A stretch of 64,000 nucleotides of DNA from Pseudogymnoascus destructans. Lineage: Eukaryota; Ascomycota; Leotiomycetes; Thelebolales; Thelebolaceae. Under the pieces are notes generated by a model. The model saw nothing but the letters and a program-made list of their open reading frames with translations, was not told the DNA's origin and searched no databases. The position numbers were made by a program, and so were the translations under genes. The DNA lies in the NCBI RefSeq assembly GCF_001641265.1, contig NW_020167553.1:117881-181880 (forward strand), given 5' to 3'. Positions 10,381 to 21,422 of this stretch are shown here, piece by piece (within the stretch, counting starts at the first letter, position 1; the number at the start of each line of letters is the position of its first letter).

Positions 10381-13300
10381 TGTTCCTTGTTGGTTCCCAC
10401 GAATTATCCGTAGGTTCGTAATTTTCCCATTTTATCAAAAACTCTTCTCGACATCCTACTAACCTTCTGTCTAGGATCGCTTCGACCTCATATTCGATTA
10501 TCTCATTCTCGGGTTGGAGTTCGGTGTCGGTCGCAATTGGGGTATTTCCTCTTGCTGGTTCCAGTAGTGAGACATGAAATACCGGGTGTAGTCTAGACTT
10601 CCTGGGTAGCTGCAGTCTGTAATTAACTGAGCTGACTTTGTTCAATATTTTGAATGGTCCCAATTTCTTGAAGTCCAACTTGTGCTTGGTCGTTTCGTTT
10701 TGATATGTTTCCGGAGTAGGTATACTTTATCCCCCTCCTTGAAGGCAGGTTCCATACTGCGCTTCTTGTTTGCGTATGCGGCGGATCGTTCATTTAAGAA
10801 TTGGATGTCCGTCGCAAGTTGTTCGTGGAACGATTTCAGTTGTTCCACCACGATCAGGGCTTGTTCAGCTCGTGATTCATCCGGTCTTGGTTGCCTATAT
10901 GCTTCTGGCTGGTAGCCATAATTGGCAAAGAACGGTGAGACTTTCGTTGCTTCTGTCATCGCGCTGTTATATGCAAACTGTGCGATGGGTAAGATCTGAA
11001 CCCAGTTATCCTGTTGATGATTGACATAGCTTCGCAGGTACTGTTCAAGGGTCTGATTTAATCTTTCTGTTTGGCCGTCTGTCTGGGGATGAAAAGCTGT
11101 TGATAGCTTATGATTTGTTCCCAGTAGCGCCATCAATGATTTCCAGAATTTCGAAGTAAAGAGCTTGTCTCTATCTGAGATGATTTCTTCTGGCATCCCA
11201 TGATCGGCTAATATGACTCGAATGAAGGTATATGCGAGCGCCTCGGCGTCGCTAGCTTCTAGATATGGTATAAACTTCCCATATTTCGTGAGTCTTTCCG
11301 TGATGACGAGGATAGAGTCGTACTCTATTCCTGTTAACGGGTCCTTGGAGGGTGGAAGCTTGACGATGAAGTCCAAAGCTATTGATTTCCACGCTCCTCT
11401 TGGTACTGGTGTCGACTTGAGTTGTCCGTATGGCAGATGCCTATTGGATTTTGACTTGCTGCAAATGTCGCACTCTCTTACCACTGTCTCTACCTGCTTC
11501 CTCATACCTGGGAAGTAGTAGTGTCGAGTGATTCGTTCGAAGGTTCGTGTTACTCCCTGATGACCGTGTGCTGGTAACGAGTGTTGTTCTTGCACCAGCG
11601 GGCGTCTCATTTGACTTGGGACATACACTAACCCTTTGTATCGAATCAATCCTTGTTCGTCGATGGCGAAGTCGCCTTCAACTTTGGACAAGACTCGCTT
11701 GGCGCATTCGTCTGTTGCGTAAGCTTTCTTGAGTCTTTCCTCGAGTTCTGTATCTTCGATGACTGAGATCGTCGCTAGTAACTCGTTGTACTGTATTCCT
11801 GCATCTGTTTTCTTCAGAATTGCTCTAGGTCTTTCTTCCTTTGGGCCGGCGTAGTCGGTTCGTCTGCTGAGAGCGTCTGCTCTTGCATTCTCGGAGCCCT
11901 TGCGATAGGTTATCGTGAAGTTGTAGGCTGTGAGGGTTTCTGCCCAGCGGACTTGTCTGCGGTTTAAAACCTTGGTCGTGGTGAAGTATATGAGGTTCTT
12001 GTGATCCGTCCATACCTGCACCGGGTAGGTGGGTCCCTCAAGATATACTCGCCACTGCTCAAAGGCAACGACAATAGCCAGTAGCTCCTTGTCGTGGATG
12101 TCGTAATTGAGTTCCGCGGGTGACAGTTTCCTAGAGTAGTACGCGATTGGTTTGAACTTACCGTTCTCGACTGGTTGATTCAGACATGCTCCAATTGCGA
12201 AGTCAGAAGAGTCCGTTTCGAGGATGATCTTCTTTGCAGGGTCAAATGTAGCAAGGATAGGTGCTTCCGTGAACTTCGTCTTAAGTTCCTGGAAAGCAGC
12301 CTCTGCCTTTTCCGTCCATTTGAATTCGAGATCCTTTCTGGTAAGCTCCGTGAGTGGTTGAGCTACCTTGGAATATCCCGAGATGAATCTTCGGTAGAAG
12401 TTGGCGAAGCCTAGGAAGGCTTGCACTTCCTTGACCGTGGTCGGTGTTGGCCATTCCAACACTGCCGTTACTTTTGCTTGGTCCATCTTGATGCCGTGCG
12501 TTCCGATAATGTAACCCAAGAATTCGACTTGGTTTTTATGGAACTCGCACTTCTCTGGTTTGAGGAGTAAGCTGTACTCCTTTAGTTTCTTCAGGACGAG
12601 TTTGACATGCTTGACATGCTCCTCCTTGGTTGCTGAATACACCAGGACATCATCTAGGTAGACAATGGTAAAGATGTCTAAGTATTCATGCAAAGCATCA
12701 TTCATCAGTCGTTGCATAGATGCGGGTGCGTTTGTTAGCCCAAAGGGCATGACTTGATACTCGAATAGGCCATAGCGGGTGCGGAATGCTGTTTTCCACT
12801 CTTCCCCAGCCTTGATTCGGATCAGGTTGTATGCTCCTCGCAGATCTAGCTTACTGAAGATCTTTGCTCCTTGAAATCTATCGTGTAGTTCGTTGATTAA
12901 CGGCAGGGCATACCTGTCCTTGATTGTGATGTTGTTCAACGCTCGATAGTCCACACATAACCGTAGGGAGCCGTCTTTCTTTGGTACGAAAAGCACCGGA
13001 CTTCCTGCTGGTGATGTGGATGGTCTGATGAATCCTTTCGCTAGGTTATCATCGATGTACTCCTTAAGTACCTTCAGCTCCTTTTCCGATAGCTGATATA
13101 TTGGTCCGAACGGTGGACTCTTGTCTTTCTCCAAAGGTATCTCATGATCCCATGGTTGGTGCTTAGGAAGCGCCTCGTTCTTAGGGCCTTCCTGGAATAA
13201 TTGCTCGTATTCCTTGTACTCCACCGGTATACTCGTCGGTGAGGATGCCTGGGCTAGGTCATCGAGCTCGGAGGTTGCACATAACTCCTTCCGGCCCTGG

Positions 13301-13749
13301 GAGGGTTTCTCCCGTTGTCGCGTGTCCGTCCGTTGTTCACACGCGCACTGGCTCATCACAACTTTCTCGTTCCACCAGTCGATCTGGGGGTTGTGTTTCT
13401 TGAGCCATGGCACACCAAGGATGCATGCATGGTTGTCCATGTGCACGATGTCAAACTGAATCGTTTCCTTGTGCCCGTGTAGCATGACCATTTCCAATGG
13501 GACCGTTTCGTGGGTCACCATTCCTTCATTAGTCGAGATGGGCTCTCCATCTACGACCATTAACGGGTATGGTTCGGTTTTCAATTGCGTCTTGAAACCT
13601 TGCGTGTCTGCTACTTTCTTTGTCATAAAGTTGCCCGTCGCTCCTGAGTCAATCATTGCTCGGAGGTGTCGCTGTTGTATCTTAGCGACCACATATAGTT
13701 GCATGCTGCCCGTCGTGGCGCATAGCTGGTCTGTACTAGGCCTCTTCAT
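10253..13749 (-). pseudogene. Gypsy copy 1 pol polyprotein (protease-RT-RNaseH-integrase-chromodomain) with one frameshift
   Basis: Replication enzymes of the retrotransposon. In order: aspartic protease (MIDSGATGNF), reverse transcriptase (LRLCVDYRALN, KLDLRGAYN, then YLDD at the active site), RNase H (ETDSSDFAIG, YDIHDKELLAI, WTDHKNL), integrase zinc finger (HxxxH...CDICSKSK) and catalytic core (LDFIVKLPPS, SDRDKLFTSKFW, AFHPQTDGQTE), then a GPY-like segment (LGPFKIL) and a chromodomain (YEVEAILDRR, FLIKWENY, NSWEP). A one-base deletion in a short A run near 10680 throws the frame before the GPY segment, so the chromodomain is in a separate frame starting near 10678. The frame is open upstream of 13749, consistent with -1 entry from gag. 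Otherwise intact. Confidence 0.92.
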
Positions 13750-13781
13750 GTCGCTCGCCGGTGGCCTACCGTCGAGGACTC

Positions 13782-15719
13782 CTAGTTTTTCGACTCGTCC
13801 GAGGAAGGATAGTATTCATCCGCTTCCAATGGTGGTCCTTGGGGAGATCGTTTCCCTGTCTCTGCTGCGTCGTTCAGCAGGTGTGGATATCTTTCGTATA
13901 CCTGTTCGCTTTTGATAGGCAAGTCCCCTTCAGACTGGCTTCGCCTGAGGGCGTGAACTTGCTCTGCGTCTCTGAAGTGTATCCTGGGCGAGGATCGGGG
14001 AAACAACTGATTCTGGTGTTTCTTTTTCCAGTGGAGCTTGCAGTCATCTTCGCTGCAATACTCCCAGTAGACATACGCGTGCCAGGGATGATCAGTCTCT
14101 GTTGCGTCTGTCGTTGATAGTTCCCGCTGTCCTCTCACCCATGCACTATCTTCCCTCGGAGGCGTGGAGAACGTGTCTAGTTGCTCCATGGCTCTCCTTT
14201 CGATGCGTGGAGTGGGTCTCGCATTTTCCCGTCGGAGCATATCTCTGGCTTTCTCGTCGTACTTCTTCAGGGCTCTCCTGCGGTCCTGGTAGTAAAGTTC
14301 GACGCTTTTCATATACTTCAGTTTAGCCATATGCTCGACATCCTTCTCCAGTTCTTCCGCTTCTTGGGCTTCCAACTTAGCTACGTCTTGGGACGTGCCA
14401 AGCAGCCTGCGGGTATTCGTTAGTTGGTCGTAGTATCTCCAGAGGTCATCCTTGCAGTCGTCCACCTTGCACTTTAACGGAAGTTCCTGTAACAGGTTCC
14501 CGTAGAGGTCTTTAAGCATGGGGATTCTCCTCTGGCCATTGGGCTTGTCTCGTTCGGCCCTAATCTTTGCGTGGGCGTGTTTTGCCATGCGTCTTACTAC
14601 GCTCTTGCACCGTGGACTCATTGGTGCCGTAGGTGCGAGTTCATCGAAGGTCTCCTGTTCCGAGACGGTGAACGATTCCGCCTCCGACCCTTCATCTGAG
14701 CTCTCGTCTTCTGGGGTGCTTTCGCCGTTTATTCCCCAGTCCTGTTTGCTCACAAACGTTGCATTCAACTGTCCTGTCCAGGTGGCATTGAGTTGTTTGC
14801 CGACTTTGCGTCCGCCGTTCCCTTTCTTTGGCTGTCTGCAGTCTCGGGCCATGTGGCCTGGCTTGTCACAGTTAAAACAGAGTCGTTCCTTGAATTGTCT
14901 GTCTTTCTTAGGGTCACGGGGTCGTCCAGGTTTGAACGTGGCATCGAGTTCCATTGGGTCCGACCAACGGTTGTCTCGCGGGTGTTGATCCCGTCGTCTG
15001 CCCTCGTTTCCCCGGTAGGGGTAACTTTTCTTGGGCTTGTCATAGGTCCGACGTTCCTTCTGGAATTCGTATAGTCGATTGTCGATTCGGACCGTATGTT
15101 CGATTAGCGCTACCATGTCCGTTGGTTGTTGTTCCAAACGGGCAAGTTCCATACGTATATGGCTCTTCAGCCCACGTTGGTAGTGGCTGATGAGTGCGCT
15201 GGCGTCCCATCCTGTCTGATTGCCGTATCTCTGGAATTCTGTGGAGTATGTGAGGGCGCTGCCAGTCTGCTTAAGTGCAAACAGATGGTCTTCTGCGGTC
15301 TTAATCTCATCGATGTCTCCGAACATGCGTCGGATTTCCTTACAGAATCCATTCCAGCTGCCAAACATAGTCTGCGTAGTTGTCATGCTTCCATTGGTAC
15401 TTTCATATTTGAAATAGTCCTTGAGGAATGGTTCGATCCATCGCAGGTCTTCCCCCCTAAGGTAGGACGCAGTCCACAGGGCATAGCTCTCCTGGGTGGG
15501 AAACTTCTCGTCATTGAAGTGCTGGTACAGTTCGACCTGTAGCAAAAACACCTCAAGTTCCTTTCGGTTGCCGGAGTAAGTGTCGGGCAACTTGACGCGT
15601 AGAGTTTCCTTGAGTTCATTGACGGTGGGTGCATCGGGCATCTCTTCATTCTCAGGCTTAGACCTCTGAGACGAAGTTGGCGTGGTGGGGGTTTTCCCCT
15701 TTGAACTGACGACAGACAT
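13782..15719 (-). CDS. Gypsy copy 1 Gag
   Basis: 645-residue structural protein that would form the particle and bind element RNA. It opens with a Ser/Thr/Pro-rich leader, then a Ty3-type capsid core (LPDTYSGNRKELEVFLLQVE, FPTQESYALW, the FGDID segment), and a CCHC zinc knuckle CFNCDKPGHMARDC. A long charged C-terminal region follows, with a further Cys-rich stretch (WEYCSEDDCKLHWKKKH). No internal stops, unlike copy 2. The stop TAG (13782-13784) directly follows a G-AAA-AAC slip sequence, and pol lies in the -1 frame, so Gag-Pol is probably made by frameshifting. Confidence 0.92.
   Translation of the reverse strand: MSVVSSKGKTPTTPTSSQRSKPENEEMPDAPTVNELKETLRVKLPDTYSGNRKELEVFLLQVELYQHFNDEKFPTQESYALWTASYLRGEDLRWIEPFLKDYFKYESTNGSMTTTQTMFGSWNGFCKEIRRMFGDIDEIKTAEDHLFALKQTGSALTYSTEFQRYGNQTGWDASALISHYQRGLKSHIRMELARLEQQPTDMVALIEHTVRIDNRLYEFQKERRTYDKPKKSYPYRGNEGRRRDQHPRDNRWSDPMELDATFKPGRPRDPKKDRQFKERLCFNCDKPGHMARDCRQPKKGNGGRKVGKQLNATWTGQLNATFVSKQDWGINGESTPEDESSDEGSEAESFTVSEQETFDELAPTAPMSPRCKSVVRRMAKHAHAKIRAERDKPNGQRRIPMLKDLYGNLLQELPLKCKVDDCKDDLWRYYDQLTNTRRLLGTSQDVAKLEAQEAEELEKDVEHMAKLKYMKSVELYYQDRRRALKKYDEKARDMLRRENARPTPRIERRAMEQLDTFSTPPREDSAWVRGQRELSTTDATETDHPWHAYVYWEYCSEDDCKLHWKKKHQNQLFPRSSPRIHFRDAEQVHALRRSQSEGDLPIKSEQVYERYPHLLNDAAETGKRSPQGPPLEADEYYPSSDESKN
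13785..13791 (-). promoter_or_regulatory. candidate -1 ribosomal frameshift site, Gypsy copy 1
   Basis: On the minus strand the bases GAAAAAC sit immediately before the gag stop TAG. Stepping back one base here enters the pol frame with no stop before the protease. Copy 2 has the canonical A-AAA-AAC form at 51771-51777. Confidence 0.6.
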
Positions 15720-15765
15720 GTTGCTTTGTGTGTAAGCCGGTACCTCGTAGAAGTGGTGCTCAAAG

Positions 15766-16240
15766 TGTAACGCTGACTTCTAAACGATAGAAGACACAGA
15801 GGTTCTCTTGCGTAAAGGTTTACTTATCAGAGGAGGCAGGGGATCAGACACAAAGGCTTCAAGTAACACGTTACTAGTATATAACAAATACTGTATTGAG
15901 TTGAGCACGAAGCTCCTATCTAAGGAAATACTATCTACTTATATAGTGGCGTCGTGCCTAGTGGACTCTTGGGAACTCACTCGAGTCCTCGGAGTCCTGG
16001 ACTCTTAGGACTCTTCTCATCATCCTGCGAGTCCATCACGTGCCTAGTGGACTACTGGGAACTCACTCGAGTCCTCGGAGTCCTGGACTCTTAGGACTCT
16101 TCTCATCATCCTGCGAGTCCGTCACCTGATACTTTCGGAACTACTATTCCCCGCTGCCCCTCCAGGTACCAGGGCCGGTCTCATGCGACCTCCCTCCTTC
16201 CTGTCCTGTAGTTGGCCAGCCTTCTTGTTCCGTCGTAACA
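15766..16240 (-). repeat. 5' LTR of Gypsy copy 1 (475 bp)
   Basis: Reads TGTTAC...TTACA on the minus strand and has the same length as the copy 2 LTR. U3 carries two tandem 86-bp repeats, each with CACGTG or a close variant and runs of GGACTC; a TATA-like ACTATATAAG follows. Internal sequence after the LTR starts CTTTGAGCACCACTT; I could not match it to a tRNA 3' end. Confidence 0.93.
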
Positions 16241-17223
16241 GGAGTGTAGTTCTCTCATTTTCCAAGACTTTCCATGATTACCAGGCTTGGTAACTGTAGT
16301 CGACATAAGAGAATCCCATAGAACCATCTCTTAGGTTCGTAGCCTATAGGAAGTAAAAGGAGGTCCAAGGTCAGAGTACCCCTATAGACAAATTATGTCA
16401 TAGACAAATTATGTCATAGACAAATTATGTCATAACCTAACCAATCTTGTGGGTAACTAAAGAGCGATGACATGTAATGAATCATAGAGGTTCGTAGGAG
16501 CTTTTAGAGCTATCGTTCATGCTCCTAGGCCTCTAGTTGGTAGAGATATGTCATGTGGTAGTATGAGTGATGTCATGTAATGAATCATAGAGGGTTGTAG
16601 AGATATGCTATGTGGTAATATCGGCCCAGTAACTAAGGAGCGATGACGTGTAATGAATCATAGATGGTTGTAGCAATTGTTGAGTAGTATTGCTCTTGTT
16701 GTTGGTGTGATAAGCCAAAATATGTATAGTGACTTGTAGGTTTGAGGAGGAGATTTCCAAGTTTGCTCTTGAGTTTGATAGCAAACTGAGTGCAACGAAT
16801 GTCAGTATGACATACCCCTATAGACAAATTATGTCATAACTTAACCAATCTTGTGGGTAACTAAGGAGCGATGACGTGTAATGAATCATAGAGGGTTGTA
16901 GAAGCTTTTGGAGCTATTGTTCATGTTCCTAGGCCTCTAGTTGATAGAGATATGTCATGTGTAGTATTAGCCCAGTAACTAAGGAGTGATGTCATGTAAT
17001 GAATCATAGAGGGTTGTAGAGATATGCTATGTGGTCATATCAAATAAGGAGCAATGACGTGTAATGAATCATAGAGGGTTGTAGCAATCGTTGAGTACTA
17101 TTGCTCTTGTTGTTGGTGTGACAAGCCAAAATATGTATAGTGACTTGCAGGTTTGAGGAGGAGATTTCTAAGTTTGCTCTTGAGTTTGATAGCAAACTGA
17201 GTGCAACGAATGTCAGTATGACA
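16241..17223. repeat. rearranged, tandemly duplicated 936-LTR-family fragments
   Basis: Two partial copies related to the 936-bp LTR, each ending GTCAGTATGACA (at 16812 and 17223). The segment beginning TACCCCTATAGAC occurs at about 16376 and again at 16813, so roughly 410 bp is duplicated directly. Within the first copy a 19-bp unit (TAGACAAATTATGTCA) is repeated three times. The copies are more diverged than the two full-length solo LTRs, so this is an older subfamily. Confidence 0.75.
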
Positions 17224-17680
17224 GGGTACCCTTCTAAGTACTGGGCTGTGAAGGCCACCTTCGACTGTTCAGTTGGAAAGACCCTTGGTTGGTATCGAAA
17301 AATGGCGCGGAGGGAGGCCATGAACTCGTTGAGTTAGCGGGTAGACTCGCCCTTGTAGACCTTTGGTTCCTTAACCCTTACAATTGGCCTTTGGGCGGGT
17401 GCAGTCTTCCTAGACTCAGTGGAAGCTGTGTCCTCCTCACGTCCTTCCACACGGGGTCCTCCCACTCATCCTCGATGTCTTGGTGTCGCCTTTTACGATG
17501 ACTTTCTTCTTGAATTTGGGCTTGCTTCCTTGCAAAGTCCTGTAGGGCCTCAGGGTAGGCATTGTAATTGTAGGAAACCAGGTCAAGAGGCAGGAAAGGG
17601 GTATCGTATTCGTAAGGACAATAGGTCTCCGTAAGTACAGCGACTATTGACTGGAGGCCTTCTTCCGAGGCCTCCAACAC
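17224..17680 (-). pseudogene. gag-like relic of another LTR retroelement
   Basis: On the minus strand a frame encodes a charged linker (QIQEESHRKRRHQDIEDEWED) followed by VKEPKVYKGESTR, a TAA stop, then LNEFMASLRAIFRYQP and FPTEQSKVAFTAQYLEG. This order (EPxxYxG then FP-x4-KVxxAxxxLxG) is the start of a Ty3-type gag capsid domain. It is cut at 17223 by 936-LTR sequence. Fragmentary and inactive. Confidence 0.6.
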
Positions 17681-17738
17681 CTTTTATCTATGCACCTTGT
17701 GCCCTACTTTACCGAGCCCTATGGGCCCCTAATGAAAG

Positions 17739-18095
17739 TGTTGGAACAGGAAGTACCGTGGTACGGGATCACACACAAATCGTGTGTTTTCTCCAGTGGT
17801 CGGGACTTCTCACGGGCGCAATGGGGCAGGAGTTCTCACACAGTATATAGCTTACTATAGCAAAATAAGATCGATTGATTAACTACACTATCTAATGGGC
17901 CTACGTGGCTATTTGTAGGCCTTTCGGAGGTTCTGCTTTGACCCCCCAAAAGCCCCCTATTCTGGTGGCTTCAGAGCTGAAACCCCAGTTGAGACTGTGG
18001 TGGTTTCCAGCACCGGTCGGAGATCCTGGGATGCCGTAGTGGATTATAGGGCCAAATACCACCGTATCCCAGCGCCCACGGCCTACTCTCCAACA
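17739..18095. repeat. 357-bp solo LTR flanked by GAAAG
   Basis: Starts TGTTGGAAC, ends CTCCAACA, with GAAAG on both sides (17734-17738 and 18096-18100). It shares its first nine bases with the LTRs of the adjacent TRIM, suggesting a related family, but the interior differs. Confidence 0.75.
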
Positions 18096-18100
18096 GAAAG

Positions 18101-18856
18101 TGTTGGAACTGCATTCCTGGTAGTACGCTGCACATGCGTAGCCTGTATACCAACTGTGTATATATAGGGGCTTCGCCCCCCATAGTTTTTCAATCAAGTC
18201 GTCAAACTCCAATTATGTGTTCAACAGGTTATGAGCCCGGGTTTAGCGCACGACGCGCTGCGCCAAAGACACATAATTGACGGCTTCCCTCATAGCTCTC
18301 GCACAGAGAGAGCAGCTATGTTGTACGATAGGCGTACGAGTGGAGCGTATTTATCGCCATTACGGAAAGCCTTTGCTCATAACCACCAACTACACAGCGG
18401 AAGCAGCACTGAGTATAAGACGAGTGCAGGGCACACCAAGCAAGCGACTACTTTGAACAGGAGCTAGGGATAACTGTCGGAACTTCAGTTTTGGGTCAAC
18501 TGAACCTCATTGATCGAGGCGTAGCCGGGACAGACCAGCCAGATTCGACACCATGAGGGTGCGCAAGCGGTTAACACCACCATAGCGATGGTGCGCAGGT
18601 AGCGGGTAGCGAGCGCGGTCATACTGTGGATAGGATGGGCTAGGAAAGAGGGATAGGCAGAGACTTGGGTTTAGAGGAACTAGAAGCAGGGGCGCTGTTG
18701 CAGAGGCAACACAGTACAGCGTAAGGGGCGTGTTGGAACTGCATTCCTGGTAGTACGCTGCACATGCGTAGCCTGTATACCAACTGTGTATATATAGGGG
18801 CTTCGCCCCCCGTAGTTTTTCAATCAAGTCGTCAAACTCCAATTATGTGTTCAACA
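18101..18856 (+). mobile_element. complete TRIM (miniature LTR retrotransposon)
   Basis: Two near-identical 126-bp LTRs (18101-18226 and 18731-18856), TGTTGGAAC...GTTCAACA, enclose 504 bp without a coding frame. The whole is flanked by the 5-bp repeat GAAAG (18096-18100, 18857-18861). Directly after the left LTR, GGTTATGAGCCCGG is complementary to the anticodon arm of a Met tRNA (CCGGGCTCATAACC), the half-tRNA priming site style of copia-type elements. A short purine run (GTAAGGGGCG) precedes the right LTR as a polypurine tract. It must rely on the enzymes of another element. A strong call because LTRs, duplication, priming site and tract all agree. Confidence 0.9.
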
Positions 18857-19952
18857 GAAAGGGACCTCACGTGGTGGCACGTGATGGCCTTCCTTACATC
18901 TCCATCGATACGCTCTTGCTCTTCTAGCAACCCGTCAAGTTCGCCGCCGAGATAGCAAGGAAAGCATCAGCCACAGCAGAAACCATGTGCCTGCCATTCA
19001 CATCATTTCATGCCGCATCACAATGCGTGGTTTCCTCGACATCGGCCAGTCATCTGGCATTGTTGCACGCGGATACGCGCATGTCATGGGTGGCAGCGCC
19101 TCAAAATCCCTTCCTGCAGCTGTCTTACCCACCTCCAAGACAACGACAACAGGTGTCCAGCATGGCAGCTCGTCGCAAATAGACACCGGGTTGTCAAGTT
19201 GTAGGCTTCATCATTATCTACAGTGAAAATATCCAAGAAATCCAAGGGATCCAAAGAAAGTTCCAAGAGCCCCAAGGGTCATTAGCTCTGATCAGAAGAC
19301 GGCGAGCTACCACCACCACCAACCTATGCCACAACCCGTGACCTGGACAATCTGGACAATCTGAGCGACAGAAAGGAAGGAGCCTTGGACGAGTGTACTC
19401 GTGCTCCAACTTTTGAGCCGGTGGTGGTTGTTCGCCTCAGTACGTTTGTATCAGCTGTGGTGGTTCCTCGAGTCCACTGGTCATGTCAGGTACTTCTATC
19501 AACCTATTATTTACTGCTTGGGCGAGGTACCTTGCATGTGTGTGTGCTGACTGTACTGCCTATTTCGATGGCAGCAACGATCGTGAGGCCGCATGGGCTG
19601 AATGGGCGGATGCTCAGCCTCTCATGGCGCTGGAAAATGGCTGTGATGGACGTCGCGCCCAGCTAAATGGGGAAGTATCCCAAAGGCGGCGCGTGCGATT
19701 GCATCGATGCGCATGGCGATGCCTTGCTCTCCCCCGCCGCCTTGGCTGTCCATTCCAACCAAGGTCCTTATAATCATCTCTTCCTCTCTCCTTCCTCTCT
19801 CCTTCCCCTCTCCTTCCTCTCTCCTTCCTCTCTCCTTCCCTTCCCCCTTCTCTTTCTCTCTTCCTGTCTTCCCTTGCGCTCCACAACTATAGCTCTCGCG
19901 CTCAGCCTATTCACATGCGATTGATACCACTATTTGCGCTCCACAGTAAAAC
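18857..19952. other. intergenic region with pyrimidine tract
   Basis: Only short open frames, none convincing. A CTCTCCTTCC-type pyrimidine tract covers about 19776-19862, upstream of the APP1 gene, and may act as a promoter element as such tracts often do in filamentous fungi. This is the boundary between transposon-rich and gene-rich sequence. Confidence 0.5.
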
Positions 19953-20033
19953 TTGCAGCGATTTCAGCGACCCAGAAAGATACCAGAATCCCGTGAGCCC
20001 AGTTTTGCACGCCGGCCAGGAATAGAAAGAGTC

Positions 20034-21422
20034 ATGTCGCGCTTCATCCGAAAAGCAGCCGCGGCCCTCGAAACGAAACTCGATCCCAACCCCACACGCG
20101 CAGCTCCAGGCCGATACGAATCAGACCTGGAGGACCGCGCACGAAAGGCGCGCAATTTCGAGGACACAGAGGCAAAGCTTCCCAACATTAGAAATAGCCC
20201 CGCCCCAGATGAGCGTCCTTCGATAACCACAAACATCCTCTCATTCCTAGGGACATGGAACCCTCGCCCGCACCCAATCACCTCAAACGATACGGTTTGG
20301 TTGTTTGATAACACTGCATATCGAAACCCGACCACAAACAACTGGGAGGCGGAGGTGATCGCGGCCGTTTTCGACAAGGAAACAGGCGTCAAAGTGAGCC
20401 TCGTGGTGGCTGATATTGCGGAGAAGCTGGGACTCGGACAAGCAGAGGAAAGGATCAAGGACCGCTTGATGCCATTCATGCAGTCTGTCTTACCAGGACG
20501 TGTGGTGGATGTGGACTTTGGGCGTCGCACGCAGCTCAAATTAGGCCCTGGCGGCCGGAACGGCATCAGCAGCGACATACGACAGCTCCCGCAGCCCAAG
20601 AATGAAGCTGTGGTGACTGGTGTTGCAAGGGTGCCCAAAGGTACAAATGGAATACTGAGGATAAAAACAGTGTACGCAGAGCCAGAGGGGTGGGGTGTCA
20701 TATCGGGTATGTTGCGAAGCCCATGGTGAACCTTGCGCCTACTAACTGAAAACCTTTCAGATGTTGATGATACTATCAAAGTCACGCAAACTGGCGACCC
20801 GATCGGTATTCTGCGAAGCACATTTGCCGCCGACGCAGCTCCTGTCCCAGGAATGCCCCTGTTGTATTCTTACATTCAAACCGTCGTAACCAAATCCGCG
20901 CCCTGGTTTTATCTCTCCGCTTCGCCCTACAACTTGTACGCCTTCCTCCACGAGTTCATTCACGAATTCTATCCTCAAGGCACCCTCATCCTCCGCGATG
21001 CCAGCTGGAGGAACCTCGCGGGTCTGCTCACGAGTTTGACGCAGGCTACCCAAGAATACAAGGTTGATCGTATGGAAAAGATCCACTCGTGGCTGCCGCG
21101 CCGTCAGATGATTTGCATTGGCGATTCCACTCAGTCCGACCCCGAAGCCTACGGCGAAATGCAAGTCCACCATTACCCATCCCCGTCGTCATCTTTGCTA
21201 ATACTTTTCAGGTACCGCAAATACCCAGACTGGGTCGGATTGATTCTGATCCGCCGCGTCGAAAATATCGCCGAAGTAGGACTCGAAGAGAAGAACGACG
21301 CGTCACGGTTCGAGAAGGCATTTACGGGTGTCCCAAAGGACAAGTGGCATGTGTACAGAGATGCAGAGGAGTGCCACAAGTATATTAATGATGCTGTCGG
21401 TGTCAAGGTTGGAAATGCTTGA
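20034..21422 (+). CDS. app1: APP1-type phosphatidate phosphatase
   Basis: Mg-dependent phosphatidate phosphatase of the actin-patch protein 1 family (DUF2183), which makes diacylglycerol at actin patches in yeast. Exons by eye: 20034-20706, 20761-21160, 21212-21422. Intron 1 (54 nt) has GTATGT, a CTAAC branch site and CAG. The catalytic motif DVDDTIKV is created across this junction and is the DxDxT signature. Other family features: SPYNLYAFLHEFI, then HSWLPRRQMICIGDSTQSDPE. Intron 2 (51 nt) uses a GC donor (GCAAGT) and is a multiple of three with no stop, so retention would only add 17 residues before YRKYPDWVG. Start chosen at the first ATG (MSRFIRKAAAALE). Shorter than yeast App1 because the long C-terminal tail is absent. 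Confidence 0.88.

Larger units (their letters stand above)
9367..16240 (-). mobile_element. Ty3/Gypsy chromovirus, copy 1
   Basis: Near-complete LTR retrotransposon on the minus strand: 5' LTR (15766-16240), gag, pol with integrase and chromodomain, a plus-strand extra ORF, a polypurine tract and a 3' LTR cut short at 9367. The intact LTR is 475 bp, the same length as the LTR of copy 2 at 49322. The right flank (16241 onward) is 936-LTR sequence, so this element inserted into an older LTR. The left flank is TLH copy B sequence, and no target-site duplication can be confirmed because that end is truncated. Confidence 0.93.

Noticed and set aside
18985..19773. Several 60-96 codon frames in the transposon/gene boundary
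   Set aside because: Overlapping in many frames, no domain, no start context; typical random frames in GC-balanced sequence.
19964..20821. 285-codon frame antisense to APP1
   Set aside because: Shadow of the APP1 exon, crosses its intron, no domain.
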